A DNA stretch of 64,000 bases from Corynebacterium jeikeium (GCA_003955985.1 CP033784.1:1674001-1738000); one strand, 5' to 3'. Shown: positions 9,179 to 20,135, numbered from the stretch's first letter. Program-made: numbers and translations. The notes: generated by a model not told the origin, from the letters alone.

Positions 9179-10171
9179 TTAAAAACCGCCGCGCAGCATA
9201 TCCTGGCCGGTGCCCCATTCGGGCGCCATGCCGAGGTTGTGCAAAACTTCCTGGGAGGCGCGAGCGAAGTTCATAGTCATAAAGTGCAGCCCCGGCACGC
9301 CTTCGGCGATGAGCCGCTCTGCCATGTTGGTCGAAAACTCGATACCAATCTTGCGAATCTCATCTTTATTGGCCTGCTCGTCACCATCTGCTGCCTTAAT
9401 CAGGCGTTCCTCCAAATCGGATGGCAACTGTGCCCCGGAGAGCTCAACCTGCCTGCGCACTGAGCGCAGCGATGTAATCGGCATCAGCCCCGGAATGATG
9501 GGCTTGGCACCGTGCACTGGGTCGGCTTCCACCAGGCGGTCTCGAAGGCGCAAGTAGTGCTCAATATCGAAGAACATCTGCGTAATCGAGTATTCGGCTC
9601 CCGCGCGCAGCTTGGCCAGCGTGTACTGCGTGTCATGGTCCAAATCCGGCGAGCGGTAATGTCCCTCCGGGAACGACGCAATGCCGATTTCAAATTTCTC
9701 GAACTCCGGCTCGGCCTTAATTAGCTCAATCAGTTCGCTGGCGTAGTGCAGACCGCCCTCGGTCTCCACCCAAGGGCCAAGCGGGTCTCCCGGCGGGTCA
9801 CCACGCAGAACGAGCAGATTCGTCAGCCCCGCGCTGAGATAAGAGCGCAGGATTTCCCGCAGCTCGTCGACAGTGTGCTCTACCAATGTCAGGTGCACAA
9901 GCGTTGTAAGCGGCTGCCTCGAAACGCGCTGGGCGATTCGCAGGGTGCGGTCGCGGCTAGAACCACCGGCGCCGTAGGTCACGGATGCAAAGGAGGCACC
10001 AAGATCATGGAAAGCCTCAGCTGCTCGGAGAAGACGTTCCTCGGCCGCGTCGTCACGCGGGGGCATGAACTCGACCGAGAAGGGAATACTGCCCGCGCTC
10101 GGCATTGAAAGCGCCTGGCGGATTGTCACTTGGCGGCCTGGCGACAGTGGCATTGTTGAGGACATAGTCAC
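9179..10171 (-). CDS. metF: 5,10-methylenetetrahydrofolate reductase MetF
   Basis: Flavoprotein that reduces 5,10-methylene-THF to 5-methyl-THF for methionine synthesis. The 330-residue protein has the family signatures FSVEFMPPRD near the N-terminus, the VTYGAGGSSRDRT block, LVLRGDPP, and QMFFDIEHYLRLRDR. The longest start is GTG 10171; ATG 10165 and ATG 10153 are in-frame alternatives, and the ribosome site does not decide. It is divergent from idsA with about 60 bp between the starts. Confidence 0.95.
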   Translation of the reverse strand: MTMSSTMPLSPGRQVTIRQALSMPSAGSIPFSVEFMPPRDDAAEERLLRAAEAFHDLGASFASVTYGAGGSSRDRTLRIAQRVSRQPLTTLVHLTLVEHTVDELREILRSYLSAGLTNLLVLRGDPPGDPLGPWVETEGGLHYASELIELIKAEPEFEKFEIGIASFPEGHYRSPDLDHDTQYTLAKLRAGAEYSITQMFFDIEHYLRLRDRLVEADPVHGAKPIIPGLMPITSLRSVRRQVELSGAQLPSDLEERLIKAADGDEQANKDEIRKIGIEFSTNMAERLIAEGVPGLHFMTMNFARASQEVLHNLGMAPEWGTGQDMLRGGF

Positions 10172-10231
10172 TCATACTAAGCGGTGTCCTATTCTTGAGT
10201 CAGCATTACCCGTCATCGACGAGAGGCTCAC

Positions 10232-11344
10232 ATGAGCGAAGAACTGGATTTGGCCGCGCTACAGCCCCGCGAAGTACCAGCTACTGTTACCAAAACGCTG
10301 GAGAATTACCTCAAAAGCCGTGGCGACGATGTCGCGTCGGTCGATGCGGTGTACACCGAGGCCATAGATTCGCTCCACTCCTTCGTCCTCAATGGGGGCA
10401 AGCGCGTGCGTCCAGCCTTCGCCTGGCAGGGGTGGTTGGGGGCAGGCGGCCTCGAAGGCCGTTTCTCCCCAGCCGAGGATTCCCTGGCTGTGATGAACGC
10501 GGTGAGTGCCTTGGAACTCATTCAAGCCTGCGCACTCATTCATGACGACATCATCGATGACGCTGATACGCGCCGTGGCGCACCGACTATCCACAAGGTA
10601 TTCGAGGCCAAGCACGAGGCCAATAGCTGGAATGGAGCCGCCGACCGCTTCGGTATTTCCGCCGCGATTCTCATTGGCGATGTCGCCCTGACCTGGGCTG
10701 ATGACATGATGCACTCTTCAGGCCTCAGCTCGGAGGCGCTAACCCGCGCACTTGTCCCCTGGCGGGCGATGCGCACTGAAGTACTTGGCGGCCAACTGCT
10801 CGATATCACGGCCGAAGCCAGCCGGGACAGTCGCGTCGAGACCGCTGAGAAAATCAATCTGTTCAAGACCGCCGCCTACACCATCGAGCGGCCGCTCCAC
10901 ATTGGTGCTGCGATTGCCGGCGCCCCAGCGGAATTGGTTGAGGCCTACCGCAGCTTCGGCCGCGATATCGGTGTGGCATTCCAGCTCCGCGACGATCAGC
11001 TGGGTGTTTTCGGCGATCCCGAAGTCACGGGCAAGCCTGCCGGCGATGACCTCCGCGAGGGCAAGCGAACCGTACTGGTCGGCCAGGCTTTAAGCCTCTA
11101 CCTCGATTCCGCACCTGAAAAGGCCCGCTTTATCGATGAACGCCTGGGAGCGGTCTCGTCTGCTGCAGATATTGATGAGCTACGAAATCTCATCGCTGAT
11201 TCCGGCGCTGCCGATGCCGTCGAACGTGAAATTGACCGCCTGACCAGCCGCGCTTTCTCCACTATCGAGAATGCCGACCTGCCTGCAACGTCGCGCGAGA
11301 ACCTCATTGCTATGGGCGTTCGCGCCACCGCTCGTCAGCATTAG
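10232..11344 (+). CDS. idsA: Polyprenyl diphosphate synthase (geranylgeranyl type)
   Basis: Condenses isopentenyl diphosphate with allylic diphosphates to make a longer prenyl chain, probably GGPP. The first Asp-rich motif DDIID is at 105-109; the second is DDQLG at 254-258, a known variant of DDxxD. FVLNGGKRVRP near residue 51 and GDVALTWADDM are also family marks. GAGAGG precedes the ATG. It is followed by phytoene desaturase, mptA and phytoene synthase, so its product can supply carotenoid synthesis as well as the polyprenyl pool for the lipid-linked mannosyltransferases. Confidence 0.93.
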   Translation: MSEELDLAALQPREVPATVTKTLENYLKSRGDDVASVDAVYTEAIDSLHSFVLNGGKRVRPAFAWQGWLGAGGLEGRFSPAEDSLAVMNAVSALELIQACALIHDDIIDDADTRRGAPTIHKVFEAKHEANSWNGAADRFGISAAILIGDVALTWADDMMHSSGLSSEALTRALVPWRAMRTEVLGGQLLDITAEASRDSRVETAEKINLFKTAAYTIERPLHIGAAIAGAPAELVEAYRSFGRDIGVAFQLRDDQLGVFGDPEVTGKPAGDDLREGKRTVLVGQALSLYLDSAPEKARFIDERLGAVSSAADIDELRNLIADSGAADAVEREIDRLTSRAFSTIENADLPATSRENLIAMGVRATARQH

Positions 11345-11362
11345 ACCAGGTGTTGCGTAGTC

Positions 11363-13063
11363 ATGCCCGCTGCTTCCCCCACTCGTGCCCCCATTAATTC
11401 CCCGCGTCTGCGACGTGCGGTCACTCGTCCTCATAAGGGCTCCAAACCACGACTGACCATCATCGGCGCAGGCCTGTCCGGACTTACCGCCGCGCTCTAC
11501 GCCATCGCCGATGGCTACGATGTCACCGTTGTCGAGCGGGGAAGTTTCGTCGGCGGACGCTGCGCCAGTGAACCCATCACAGTCGATATCGACGAGCAAT
11601 CGCTCACCGCAGTCTTCGACACTGGCGCAACTGTATGGACCATGCCCTCGCTTGTCGACGATGCCCTCGCCGCCGTCGGCCTCTACGCGCGCGATATCGA
11701 CCCGGGTTTTTCGGCCTCCCCAATCACGCCCACCTACCGTGCGGAATTTGCCACCCGCGGCGGACTCGACGTGTTTTCCAACGAAGACATGATGGCCGAT
11801 GAACTCGCGCGCTTCGGTGCCTCTGACTCCACCGTCGCCGGTTACCGCAAACTTCGCACGTGGCTGCAAACTCTCTTCAATGCCTGCTTCGACAACTTCA
11901 TGTCCCGCAGCTTTGACCGCGTTACGGACCTATTCACCGGGCCCGGCGCGCTTCGCGACCTCACTACGCTCCTCCGACTCGGTGCCTTCGGCGCCCTCGA
12001 ACCTAAGATTCGTGCCTTCCTCGGAGATAATGATCTCGCTCGCGTTTTCAGCTTCCAGGCGCTTTACGCAGGTGTGCCTCCCGCTAAGGCCCGTGCGGTC
12101 TACGGCTGCATTTCCCACATGGATACCTCGATGGGGGTTTACTATCCGCACTCCCCCGCATTTGGTTCGGGTATAGGCGCCGTCAGCGAGTTGCTCGCCG
12201 AGGCCGTCCGTCGAGCTGGCGGAACCATCGACTTCGGCGTTGATGTCACTGGGCTGAAAGTTGACGAAGCAGGCTTTGTCTCCGCCATCACCACGGCAAC
12301 TGGCGAGCGTCCCACCGATGCCGTCATCGCTACGACCGATTTACCTGTGGTGCAGAGCTGGCTTCACGACGCGGCTACCTCTGCCGCCGGTAGCTCATCG
12401 AAGCGGCGAGGCCTTCGGAGCGTCGTAAAGCGGACGGGAGCGCGACGGTTGTTCCCAGTTCGATTTTCTCCATCGGCGGTGGTGGCGCACGGGCTGATTC
12501 CGGTTTCGGAGACTGCGACGTGGCCGAAGCGGCATCACCTGATTTCGTTTGGCGAAAAGTGGAACGAAACCTTTGAGGAGATCTCGTCACCGCGTCATGG
12601 AAAGCTAATGTCGGACCCATCATTGCTGGTCACCCGGCCTGCGGTGAGCGCGCCGGAGCGTATTGTCACAGATGCGAACGGCGTGCAGTGGGAGCCCGTC
12701 AGTGTGCTCGCGCCGTGCCCCAACTTGCAGTCGGCCAATCTGATCTGGTCACGAATCGGTGGGGACTACGTTGCGAAAATAACCGCTGAGCTGGAGCGGC
12801 GCGGACTGACCGGGATTTCTACGAAGTGGCGAGTCGGTCGGATCGATACCCCTCAGCAGTGGCAAGAACGCGACATGGGCGTTGGCTCGCCGTTTGGGCT
12901 GGCGCATCTGTTCCGACAGACGGGGCCGTTCCGTCCCCGCAACTTCTCTCCGAAGATGCCAAAGAATCTGACGCTGGCGGGATCGACGACGGTGCCGGGG
13001 GTTGGCGTGCCGACGGTCATGATTTCGGGACGACTTGCGGCACAGCGGTTTGAAACGCCTTAG
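11363..13063 (+). CDS. crtI: Phytoene desaturase CrtI-type oxidoreductase
   Basis: FAD-dependent enzyme expected to introduce double bonds into phytoene, giving neurosporene- or lycopene-type products. The 566 residues open with a basic leader, then a Rossmann FAD loop GAGLSG (about residue 36), the VVERGSFVGGRC segment, and end with the bacterial-type carotenoid desaturase signature around LAGSTTVPGVGVPTVMISG. A Ser/Arg-rich linker near residues 335-360 makes it slightly longer than usual. The ATG at 11363 lies 18 bp after idsA, and the pairing with phytoene synthase further downstream supports the carotenoid role. The number of desaturations cannot be told from sequence. Confidence 0.88.
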   Translation: MPAASPTRAPINSPRLRRAVTRPHKGSKPRLTIIGAGLSGLTAALYAIADGYDVTVVERGSFVGGRCASEPITVDIDEQSLTAVFDTGATVWTMPSLVDDALAAVGLYARDIDPGFSASPITPTYRAEFATRGGLDVFSNEDMMADELARFGASDSTVAGYRKLRTWLQTLFNACFDNFMSRSFDRVTDLFTGPGALRDLTTLLRLGAFGALEPKIRAFLGDNDLARVFSFQALYAGVPPAKARAVYGCISHMDTSMGVYYPHSPAFGSGIGAVSELLAEAVRRAGGTIDFGVDVTGLKVDEAGFVSAITTATGERPTDAVIATTDLPVVQSWLHDAATSAAGSSSKRRGLRSVVKRTGARRLFPVRFSPSAVVAHGLIPVSETATWPKRHHLISFGEKWNETFEEISSPRHGKLMSDPSLLVTRPAVSAPERIVTDANGVQWEPVSVLAPCPNLQSANLIWSRIGGDYVAKITAELERRGLTGISTKWRVGRIDTPQQWQERDMGVGSPFGLAHLFRQTGPFRPRNFSPKMPKNLTLAGSTTVPGVGVPTVMISGRLAAQRFETP

Positions 13064-13149
13064 CTCATGAATGTCTCCCGGATGTCTGCCGGTGGTCACT
13101 GACCAACTAGGATTAATGCATCAGCAATGTATCGATTGTTTAGGTTGAC

Positions 13150-14766
13150 ATGAATTTATCGCGGAGTGCTCAGCTGGGTGTCTACGGTGGCATCCTCATT
13201 GCTCTGGGCTCCTACGGTTCCGGTGCGAATCGCTACCGTGGCGGCCTTGTCCACGCTCTGGGACTCGACTGGATCACCTACGGTCACGGTCAGATTTTCT
13301 GTGAGATTGTGATTTGGGTAGGTATCGCCCTGCTGCTTATCTCGTGGCTGCGCATCGGGCGGGAACTGCTGTTCTCGAAGGGGACCATCCGGGACATTGT
13401 GGCCGGTTCTGCCCATGATGGCGACGCAGCAGACGCTGCGGTTCCAGCGAACGCTGGCGGCGATGAGTCCACGTTGCGTCGGTTCAATTCAATCCTGATG
13501 GCCTGGGCAATTCCCCTCGCGCTGGCCGCACCGCTGTTCTCTCGCGATGTCTATTCGTATCTCATGCAGGGCGCGATGGTCCGCGATGGGTTTGATCCCT
13601 ACACTGAGGGAGCTGCAGCCAATCCAGGGCCGATGCTGCTGGAAGTATCCGCAGATTGGCGGAATACCACCACCCCGTATGGCCCGCTGCATCTGGGAAT
13701 TGGCGAGGTCATCACGCGGATTGTCGGCGACAACATCACCGTCGGCGTGATTCTCTACCGCATTGTGTGTCTGCTGGGCTTCGCCGCCATTGTCTGGTCG
13801 ATCCCGCGAATCGCCCGGGAGCTTGGAGCAAATCCGGCTTTCGCACAGTGGCTCGGTGTGCTCAATCCACTGGTGCTACTGCATCTGATTGCGGGTATGC
13901 ACAACGAGGCACTGATGGTCGGATTGGTCAGCCTGGCACTAGTCGCCGCACTGCACATGGAGCGCATGCGGGGTGGCCTGGTCGCTGCTGTCCTCATCGG
14001 AATTGGCGTCGCGCTGAAAGCCACCGCTGTCCTGGCGCTGCCCTTCGTCGTGTGGATTGTGTTGACCAGGCGCGAGCCCATCGCCACGGTTCAAGAGATG
14101 CTGCGCAAGATTCCGGCGATTGCCGGTGTGGGCATCGTGTTGGTCGCAGTTTGCGTCGGCACGCTTGCAGTGGTGACGTGGCTGACCGGCTCGAGCTGGG
14201 GCTGGATTTCCGAGATCAGTGGCAATACCAAGGTGATTAACCCCCTGGCAGCACCGTCAGCGGTCGCTGGTGTGATCTCGGGCGTCACGGCGTGGTTCAA
14301 CGACGACATCGGTTTCAATGTCATCGTCAGCCACACACGCGTGGTCTCCTCCATCATCATGCTGGTGGGACTCGTGATCTCCTGGTTCTACTTCCGAGCC
14401 ACCCCTCGTAACAATGTCGCTGGCATGATTGCCGCCTACGTGGTGGCCTGCGTATTTAATGCCGTGGCACTTCCCTGGTACTACGCCAGCTTATTGACTC
14501 CCATGGGAACGATTCGCCCGCCACGATGGGTGGTTCAAGGCACCGTGTTGTTCACATTCATCCTGTCGCTGTCCTTCGCCGGCGGCGGCAATCACCGCTT
14601 CTACGACGTGCCCTGGATGGTTATCATTACCGTTCTCGGCTGGCTGGCCGTCGGCTGGCTGACCACTGGAAAATTCAGCTGGAAGTACCCGTGGCGTGAC
14701 GATAAAACCGCCGCAGACACGGATTCCACGGTGGCGCCCCTGTCGCGGTCGACCGAGGTCGCATAG
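13150..14766 (+). CDS. mptA: Alpha-(1->6)-mannopyranosyltransferase MptA
   Basis: Polytopic GT-C glycosyltransferase that elongates the alpha-1,6-mannan backbone of lipomannan using polyprenyl-phosphomannose at the outer face of the membrane. The 538-residue protein has about a dozen hydrophobic segments and a first extracellular loop with FSRDVYSYLMQG, carrying the catalytic Asp expected for GT-C enzymes. Position after idsA matches C. glutamicum and its relatives. It is bracketed by carotenoid genes here (crtI 86 bp upstream; crtB starting at its stop codon), which is not the arrangement I recall for C. glutamicum. A related family member such as MptB is possible, but synteny favours MptA. 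Confidence 0.87.
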   Translation: MNLSRSAQLGVYGGILIALGSYGSGANRYRGGLVHALGLDWITYGHGQIFCEIVIWVGIALLLISWLRIGRELLFSKGTIRDIVAGSAHDGDAADAAVPANAGGDESTLRRFNSILMAWAIPLALAAPLFSRDVYSYLMQGAMVRDGFDPYTEGAAANPGPMLLEVSADWRNTTTPYGPLHLGIGEVITRIVGDNITVGVILYRIVCLLGFAAIVWSIPRIARELGANPAFAQWLGVLNPLVLLHLIAGMHNEALMVGLVSLALVAALHMERMRGGLVAAVLIGIGVALKATAVLALPFVVWIVLTRREPIATVQEMLRKIPAIAGVGIVLVAVCVGTLAVVTWLTGSSWGWISEISGNTKVINPLAAPSAVAGVISGVTAWFNDDIGFNVIVSHTRVVSSIIMLVGLVISWFYFRATPRNNVAGMIAAYVVACVFNAVALPWYYASLLTPMGTIRPPRWVVQGTVLFTFILSLSFAGGGNHRFYDVPWMVIITVLGWLAVGWLTTGKFSWKYPWRDDKTAADTDSTVAPLSRSTEVA

Positions 14767-15753
14767 TTGTCCATGCCCACCCCACAGCCTCTCTCGACCA
14801 TCGCGCTGCCACAGTCCTACGAGCTCTGCCGCGATATTATGGCCTCCCACGGTCGCACGTATTCCCTGGCCACGCGACTATTGGCACCCCGCCAACAGCG
14901 TGCGGTGTGGTCTCTCTACGCCTGGGCACGCATCGTCGATGACTACGTCGACTGCCCCGCCGACGCCGACCGCTCCCCCACGCACATCGAAGCCACGGTC
15001 ACACGTTTAAGCGAGCTTTTCCACTCAGCTGTCGTCATCGGTTCGCTTGACGACGTCCACCGCGACCGCGACCGTGCCGTCATCTCGGCGGCCGCACAGA
15101 CTTTTCGCGACTACGACATCGATCCACAGCTCTCTGCGGACTTTGTTCACTCCATGTTGATGGACGTGCCCGACACATCGTGCCACATTGCGCATTTTGA
15201 AACATGGGAGCAACTCGACTCGTATATGTGGGGCTCCGCAGCAGTCATCGGCCTTGAGATGATGCCCATCCTAGGCACCCGCGCAGGGGTCTCCCGCGAG
15301 GAAGCCACTCCCTACGCAGAGCTCCTGGGAAAAGCCTTTCAGGTGACGAATTTCCTCCGCGACATCGCCGAGGATTTTCGCCGTGGCCGTATTTACCTAC
15401 CACTGAATGAGTGGGAGGCCTTCGGAGTGGGTACCGAGGAGATCGGCTACTGTGCCGCCACGGGACAGACGACCCCGGCGGTACGTCAGGCATTGGCCTT
15501 CTTCATCGCTCGCAACCGCGCACTCTATGCCGAAGCCAGCAGCGGCGTGGACATGTTAGAGGTGCCAGGGCGTCAGGCTATCCGTGCCGCGGAGATTCTC
15601 TACTCAGACATTCTCGGCGAAATTGAGCGCATGAACTACAACGTCTTTGCGCAACGCGCTCAAGTGGGACGCGCTCGAAAAGCAAAAATCGCCCTCCCGC
15701 TGCTTTTCACAGCAGTGGCCGGGCGATTACGACAGGAGCTATCGCGGGCGTAG
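14767..15753 (+). CDS. crtB: Phytoene synthase CrtB
   Basis: Head-to-head condensation of two GGPP molecules to phytoene. Both Asp-rich substrate-binding motifs are present: DDYVD at 58-62 and DIAED at 199-203 within the conserved NFLRDIAEDFRRGRIYLP block. At 328 residues it is a normal length. The longest start is TTG 14767, immediately after the mptA stop; ATG 14773 in the same frame is at least as likely. Either way translation is coupled to mptA. It provides the substrate of the CrtI homologue upstream. Confidence 0.93.
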   Translation: MSMPTPQPLSTIALPQSYELCRDIMASHGRTYSLATRLLAPRQQRAVWSLYAWARIVDDYVDCPADADRSPTHIEATVTRLSELFHSAVVIGSLDDVHRDRDRAVISAAAQTFRDYDIDPQLSADFVHSMLMDVPDTSCHIAHFETWEQLDSYMWGSAAVIGLEMMPILGTRAGVSREEATPYAELLGKAFQVTNFLRDIAEDFRRGRIYLPLNEWEAFGVGTEEIGYCAATGQTTPAVRQALAFFIARNRALYAEASSGVDMLEVPGRQAIRAAEILYSDILGEIERMNYNVFAQRAQVGRARKAKIALPLLFTAVAGRLRQELSRA

Positions 15754-15779
15754 GACGGCGGGCGTAGGACGCCGTCCGG
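15751..15779. terminator. Hairpin between crtB and the convergent Rv2175c-like gene
   Basis: GGACGGCG (15753-15760) and CGCCGTCC (15770-15777) form a perfect 8 bp stem starting at the crtB stop codon, followed by GGGTCTTT on the plus strand. A weak terminator for crtB; the T-tract is short. Confidence 0.55.
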
Positions 15780-15783
15780 GTCT

Positions 15784-16194
15784 TTACAACGCCATAGCCT
15801 GTGCGCGGCGCATTACTTCGCGTGCAAGGTGACCGTGCAGGGCGTCCACCGGACGTCCAGGCAGAGATTCATCTTCGGTGAATAGCCACTCCAGCGTTTC
15901 TTCTCGCGTGTAGCCGCCGTCGGCAAGCAATGCGAGTGCGCCAGGTACAAAACGCGCGACCTCATCATCTTCAAAGAAGCGGGCGGGAATTTGTGCAATG
16001 CCGTCGCGGTGGACTGCAATAAGGCGACCCTCCTGCAGCAACGCGTGAATTCGGGTGACGGTGACGCCAATGAGGTCAGCGGCATCGGGCAGCGCAAGAG
16101 TGGGTTCGTCGGCGCTCAGGACATCGTGGCAAGTTGGAATCTTTCTCACACTGGTCACTTTAGCGCGTTGGCCTTGCAGTAGGTACGTCCCCAT
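15784..16194 (-). CDS. Rv2175c-like DNA-binding protein
   Basis: Small winged-helix protein related to M. tuberculosis Rv2175c, a known phosphorylation substrate of the kinase PknL. The residues from about 30 onward (LALPDAADLIGVTVTRIHAL) fit the helix-turn-helix; an acidic helix and a basic C-terminus follow. It is divergently transcribed from pknL here as in mycobacteria, so a kinase-regulator pair is the natural reading. The start is uncertain: ATG 16194 has no ribosome site, and in-frame GTG codons at 16158 and 16149 would give a slightly shorter protein. Confidence 0.85.
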   Translation of the reverse strand: MGTYLLQGQRAKVTSVRKIPTCHDVLSADEPTLALPDAADLIGVTVTRIHALLQEGRLIAVHRDGIAQIPARFFEDDEVARFVPGALALLADGGYTREETLEWLFTEDESLPGRPVDALHGHLAREVMRRAQAMAL

Positions 16195-16237
16195 ATACTT
16201 ATTAGAAGCAACTGATTGGAACAGGGAAGGCTGGTTT

Positions 16238-18610
16238 ATGTCGCAGCTTGTCGAGGGGCAGATTCTCGATGGTCGCTACCGCATCGGAGCCACCATCGCA
16301 CACGGTGGCATGAGCACCGTGTACTGCGCCACCGATTTGCGGCTCGATCGCAGGGTGGCCGCAAAGGTCATGGATCCGCGTTTTGTCGACGACGAGTCTT
16401 TCCGCATCCGCTTCGAACGTGAGGCCCGCGCGGTCGCGCACCTCAATGACGAGTCGCTTGTCAACGTCTACGACCAGGGCACGGACCCGGCGGGGCATGT
16501 TTTCCTCATTATGGAATTCGTCGACGGTGGGACCCTCCGCGAACTGCTCCGTCAGCGCGGTCCGATGCCTCCGCATGCAGCTGCCGTCGTGATGCGCTCA
16601 GTTCTGCGCGCCCTATCGGTGGCGCATTCCCGCGGCATGGTGCACCGAGATATCAAGCCGGAAAATGTGCTGATTGCCTCGGACGGGCGAGTGAAGCTGG
16701 CGGACTTCGGTCTAGTGCGCGCGGCCGCTGATGCCAAGGTGACCTCTAACTCGGTCATCGTCGGCACCGTCGCTTATCTGGCTCCGGAGCAGGTCACGGG
16801 TGAATCCATCTCCCCTGCATCCGATGTGTATGCGGCGGGTATTTTGCTCTTTGAGCTGCTTACCGGCACCACGCCATTCATCGCCGATTCTTCGCTCGGC
16901 GTTGCCATGAAGCGATTGAACGAAGATGTCCCGCCACCCTCGGAGTTCATCGACGGCGTTCCCGAGGAGTTCGACGAGTTGGTCGCCCGCGCTTGTTCCC
17001 GCAGGCCGGAGGATCGGTTTGAGACGGCCGAGGAATTCGGTGACGCACTCGAAGACATTGCGGACAAACTCGCGCTGCCACCATTCCGCGTGCCGTCGCC
17101 CGTCAATTCAGCAGCCGCCAACGCTGCCGCCATGGAGGGGCTCACAGAGGACTTCCACCGACCGGGCAACGACCATTTCGATGACAGACACGGCACCGCA
17201 GAGACGGCACCCGAGCGCTTCGGTCACGACGGCTATGGCTTCTCGACGGACGCACCCGGTAGCCCCGTTTCTTCCCGACCACCGGGACCACCAAACGTTT
17301 TCGATGATTTCGACGACCCGGATGCGGGGCGGACACGCACTTTCGATCGCTATGACGAGTACAACCCCCCTGGCTGGGAATCCCCGGAGCCGTCTGGTGG
17401 AGCTCTCGTACCAGCCGACGTTCCAGGCGCTCCGGAATATCCGCTGCCGCCGGACACTCAGGGCCCACAGCACCCACAGCATCCGCAGCCGCGATCTGCT
17501 CAGACTCAGACGCCTAAGAGCCGTCGAGCTACCCGACAGCGGACGCGCCGTGGATGTGCATTGTGGCTGATTATCGCCCTGGTTGCCACGTTGGGCATGG
17601 GGCTTGGCGCGTGGTGGCTGGGCTCTGGCCGTTACGGCGAAGTGCCCTCTATCACTGGGCTGTCGCAACCACAGGCGATGACCGCAATCAGTGAGGCGGG
17701 CTTTGAACCGGTGGTTGATGAGCGCTACGACAACGATGTCGCAGTGTCCCAGATTATTGGCTCGGACCCCCTGGCTGGAGCGCGGGTTGTCCGCGGTGAT
17801 GATGTTCGCGTGCTGGTCAGCCTCGGCCGCCCGACTGTGCCCGCATATCCCGCGAACCACTCAAAGGAAGTGTTCAGTGCTGCCCTAGCTAAGCGGACGT
17901 TGAAAGAAGAGGTCGGAGACCCCGTCTTTTCCGATGATGTCTCCACCGGCGGCTTGGTATATGCGGTTCCTGCTCCAGGACAGACCGTCGAAGTTGGCTC
18001 AGTTGTGACTGTGCATTACTCCAAGGGGCCAGCACCGGTGAAGGTGCCAAAAATCGTGGGGCTTCAAGAGGATGAAGCTCGTGAGCTGTTGAGCAAGGCC
18101 GGGCTGGAAGTCCGGGAGGTATCGGCGGAGTTCTCCTCCTCTGCTGAGCCGGAAGAGGTTCTTTCCGTGTCTCCTGAGGAAGGCACTGGCCTCGAACGCG
18201 GTAGTTCTGTGACGTTGACCATTAACAACGGCATCGAAGTGCCCAATGTCGTGGGCAAGTCGGAGGATACTGCTCGCCAAATTCTGCAGCGCGAGGGCAT
18301 TGAGGTAAGCGAAGTAAAGGACGCGTCCTCCTCCTCGCGCGACTACGGCCGTGTCGACGCAGTCTCACCGAGTGCAGGTCGTTTGGTTAACCCCAATGAT
18401 GCGACTGTCACGCTGACGGTGTCCAGAGCAGTGAAGGTTCCGCAGCTGCTGGGTAAAACTGTTGCGCAGGCACGTCGTGAAGCGGAGAAACAGCATCTTC
18501 AGCTCGACATCGACGTCTCTGCGAACGAGGAGGATCGCATCGTATTGCAGTCACCCCGACCGGGCGCCAAGGCCACGGCGGGCGACCGCATTTCGGTCAG
18601 CACTCTGTAA
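16238..18610 (+). CDS. pknL: Serine/threonine protein kinase PknL with PASTA domains
   Basis: Membrane receptor kinase. The cytoplasmic kinase domain spans about residues 14-275 with the Gly-rich loop GATIAHGGMS, Lys43, HRDIKPEN (136-143), DFG (156-158) and the activation-loop segment VGTVAYLAPEQ. A Pro/Asp-rich juxtamembrane linker leads to one membrane helix at about 440-465. Outside lie five consecutive PASTA-like units (the second is divergent), which in other kinases bind muropeptides or lipid II. The start is set at ATG 16238, preceded by AGGGAAGG; the open frame extends upstream but overlaps the divergent gene and lacks a ribosome site. C. glutamicum PknL also carries PASTA units, unlike the M. 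tuberculosis enzyme. Confidence 0.95.
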   Translation: MSQLVEGQILDGRYRIGATIAHGGMSTVYCATDLRLDRRVAAKVMDPRFVDDESFRIRFEREARAVAHLNDESLVNVYDQGTDPAGHVFLIMEFVDGGTLRELLRQRGPMPPHAAAVVMRSVLRALSVAHSRGMVHRDIKPENVLIASDGRVKLADFGLVRAAADAKVTSNSVIVGTVAYLAPEQVTGESISPASDVYAAGILLFELLTGTTPFIADSSLGVAMKRLNEDVPPPSEFIDGVPEEFDELVARACSRRPEDRFETAEEFGDALEDIADKLALPPFRVPSPVNSAAANAAAMEGLTEDFHRPGNDHFDDRHGTAETAPERFGHDGYGFSTDAPGSPVSSRPPGPPNVFDDFDDPDAGRTRTFDRYDEYNPPGWESPEPSGGALVPADVPGAPEYPLPPDTQGPQHPQHPQPRSAQTQTPKSRRATRQRTRRGCALWLIIALVATLGMGLGAWWLGSGRYGEVPSITGLSQPQAMTAISEAGFEPVVDERYDNDVAVSQIIGSDPLAGARVVRGDDVRVLVSLGRPTVPAYPANHSKEVFSAALAKRTLKEEVGDPVFSDDVSTGGLVYAVPAPGQTVEVGSVVTVHYSKGPAPVKVPKIVGLQEDEARELLSKAGLEVREVSAEFSSSAEPEEVLSVSPEEGTGLERGSSVTLTINNGIEVPNVVGKSEDTARQILQREGIEVSEVKDASSSSRDYGRVDAVSPSAGRLVNPNDATVTLTVSRAVKVPQLLGKTVAQARREAEKQHLQLDIDVSANEEDRIVLQSPRPGAKATAGDRISVSTL

Positions 18611-18646
18611 AAAGTGCAGCGCTCCACTGAACGCGGCGCTGCACCA
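18609..18646 (-). terminator. Terminator of aroG
   Basis: GTGCAGCGC (18614-18622) and GCGCTGCAC (18636-18644) form a perfect 9 bp stem; on the minus strand it is followed by TTTTT. It sits between the convergent pknL and aroG stops. Confidence 0.75.
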
Positions 18647-18681
18647 GCTGGGCTAGTTGTACCTAGCTGAGCTGGTTGCAA

Positions 18682-20073
<1,392 letters not shown>

Positions 20074-20135
20074 TCATTGTAGTGCCCCTGCCAGAAGGGT
20101 GTTAGTCAGGTCACCAAATATTCGAATTCCGTTGC

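Noticed and set aside
12400..12480. Possible frameshift or fusion in crtI at the Ser/Arg-rich linker
   Set aside because: Both sides align with one desaturase in the same frame; the stretch is a linker of unusual composition, not a break.
16055..16237. N-terminal extension of PknL
   Set aside because: It overlaps the divergent Rv2175c-like gene and lacks a ribosome site, while ATG 16238 has AGGGAAGG and gives the usual kinase start.
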